Shown here one piece after another: positions 19,190-19,871 of a stretch of DNA of 19,871 nucleotides; the first letter of the stretch is position 1; each line of letters starts with the position of its first letter. The notes beneath the pieces are model-generated. The model searched no databases, was not told the DNA's origin, and saw only the letters and a list, made by a program, of their open reading frames with translations. The position numbers and the translations under genes are program-made. Location of the stretch: assembly GCA_021323555.1 (NCBI GenBank), contig JAJONP010000027.1, forward strand, positions 1 to 19,871. The letters are read 5' to 3'. The stretch is from Gammaproteobacteria bacterium (lineage in GTDB: Bacteria; Pseudomonadota; Gammaproteobacteria; DSM-16500).

Positions 19190-19583
19190 TTTTTGCTAGT
19201 CCTAGCTAAATTTAACCATTCTTCCCCAGGTAGTTAAGTTGAAGTATATCATTGTCTTCCGTTCATCCACTCATCATTCTAAAACATGCGGCTTTGTAAG
19301 CCATTTACATAATAAGACTAGATCAGACTGGATTAGTGGTTCAAAGGTGAAAATTATTTTAGCTCGTCAAAATTGCTTGCATGAGGATGGATTAGGTTTA
19401 CAATGGCGACTGTTAGCCCTTCATTTAATCTTTGTTTTCTTGCTTGCCTGGTTGTTTTCCATGAACAAAATGATTGGACTTAACTCAACCAATTTAAAAA
19501 ATTTTTCAGGTCCTTACCATTCAAGATGTTAAAGAATATTTCCAGGCAGAACAGTTACATTCAAAACAAATGAGATAATTAAG
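19190..19583. other. Gap with degraded coding sequence between phosphotransferase and flavoprotein genes
   Basis: About 390 bases hold no gene that I can support. An open frame with a TTG start (19239-19532, plus strand, 97 codons) has a hydrophobic stretch but no family match. In another frame, around 19507-19577, the sequence reads LTIQDVKEYFQAEQLHSKQMR then TAA, which looks like a genuine protein tail without a start. Together they look like a frameshifted relic of a small gene, but this is uncertain. The promoters for the two divergent flanking genes should also lie here; I cannot point to convincing boxes. Confidence 0.3.
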
Positions 19584-19871
19584 ATGGAAAAAACAGACGT
19601 TATTATCATAGGCGCAGGTGCTGCTGGTTTGATGTGTGCGATTGAAGCGGGGAAACGTGGACGCCGAGTGATTATATTGGAACATGCGAATAAACCTGGT
19701 AAAAAAATTCTAATGTCAGGCGGCGGGCGTTGTAATTTTACAAATTTACATATTAATCCTAACGATTATATCTCCCATAACCCGCATTTTTGTAAGTCAG
19801 CGCTTACCCGCTATACGCAGTGGGATTTTATTGAATTAGTTAAGCATCATCCTATTTCTTTTCATGAAAAA
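19584..19871 (+). CDS. HI0933-like flavoprotein (NAD(P)/FAD-dependent oxidoreductase), 3' partial
   Basis: The first 96 codons of a gene that runs off the right edge. The protein starts MEKTDVIIIGAGAAG, with the FAD-binding GAGAAG at residues 10-15 and Glu33 (VIILEH) ending the second strand of the Rossmann fold. GKKILMSGGGRCNFTN (39-54) is the signature of the HI0933-like flavoprotein family (BaiN/RdsA type), usually around 400 aa. Members are FAD proteins of mostly unknown substrate. The ATG at 19584 gives the standard N-terminus; the preceding sequence has only a weak purine-rich site. It lies beyond the defence block and looks like ordinary chromosome. Confidence 0.92.
   Translation, partial: MEKTDVIIIGAGAAGLMCAIEAGKRGRRVIILEHANKPGKKILMSGGGRCNFTNLHINPNDYISHNPHFCKSALTRYTQWDFIELVKHHPISFHEK

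Noticed and set aside
19239..19532. 97-codon ORF as a real gene
   Set aside because: TTG start without Shine-Dalgarno, no recognisable domain, and a competing frame with a more protein-like tail; treated as a possible relic.

Overview
The window is AT-rich DNA from a bacterium that I place, by inference only, among intracellular gammaproteobacteria of the Legionellales type (Coxiellaceae, Berkiella, Rickettsiella and similar). The reasons are its mixture of housekeeping genes, two large orphan proteins with eukaryote-like low-complexity features, and the remnant of a PD-(D/E)XK (Rpn-like) transposase. No rRNA, tRNA, CRISPR array or intact insertion sequence was seen.

Region 1 (1-3190) is a candidate effector or orphan region. 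The first gene is cut by the left edge. It starts inside a perfect 12-bp in-frame repeat coding for Gln/Glu, followed by four divergent copies of a helical module and a Ser/Arg-rich linker. The second gene encodes a protein with three N-terminal membrane segments, a stretch that vaguely resembles a U-box, and an Arg/Ser-rich tail. Next to it lies a decayed C-terminal piece of an Rpn/PD-(D/E)XK transposase on the minus strand.

Region 2 (about 3233-8814) is a tightly overlapping purine operon, purL-purM-purQ-purC, for steps 4 (FGAM synthase), 5 (AIR synthase) and 7 (SAICAR synthase) of IMP synthesis. PurL is the small type (about 780 aa), which needs separate PurQ and PurS subunits. No separate purS is present. 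Instead the PurQ protein has a C-terminal extension that reads as two tandem PurS-like domains, so PurQ-PurS-PurS may be a single chain. This is the most unusual biochemical feature of the window.

Region 3 (8914-17894) is an accessory or defence block. It holds a complete type I restriction-modification operon (hsdM-hsdS-hsdR, all overlapping), then a 983-aa superfamily 1 DNA2/NAM7-like helicase on the same strand, then a vapBC toxin-antitoxin pair with a palindromic operator over its promoter.

Region 4 (17895-19871) contains a short gap with a possible coding remnant, an aminoglycoside/choline phosphotransferase-like gene on the minus strand, another gap with degraded coding sequence, and the first 96 codons of an HI0933-like flavoprotein that runs off the right edge.
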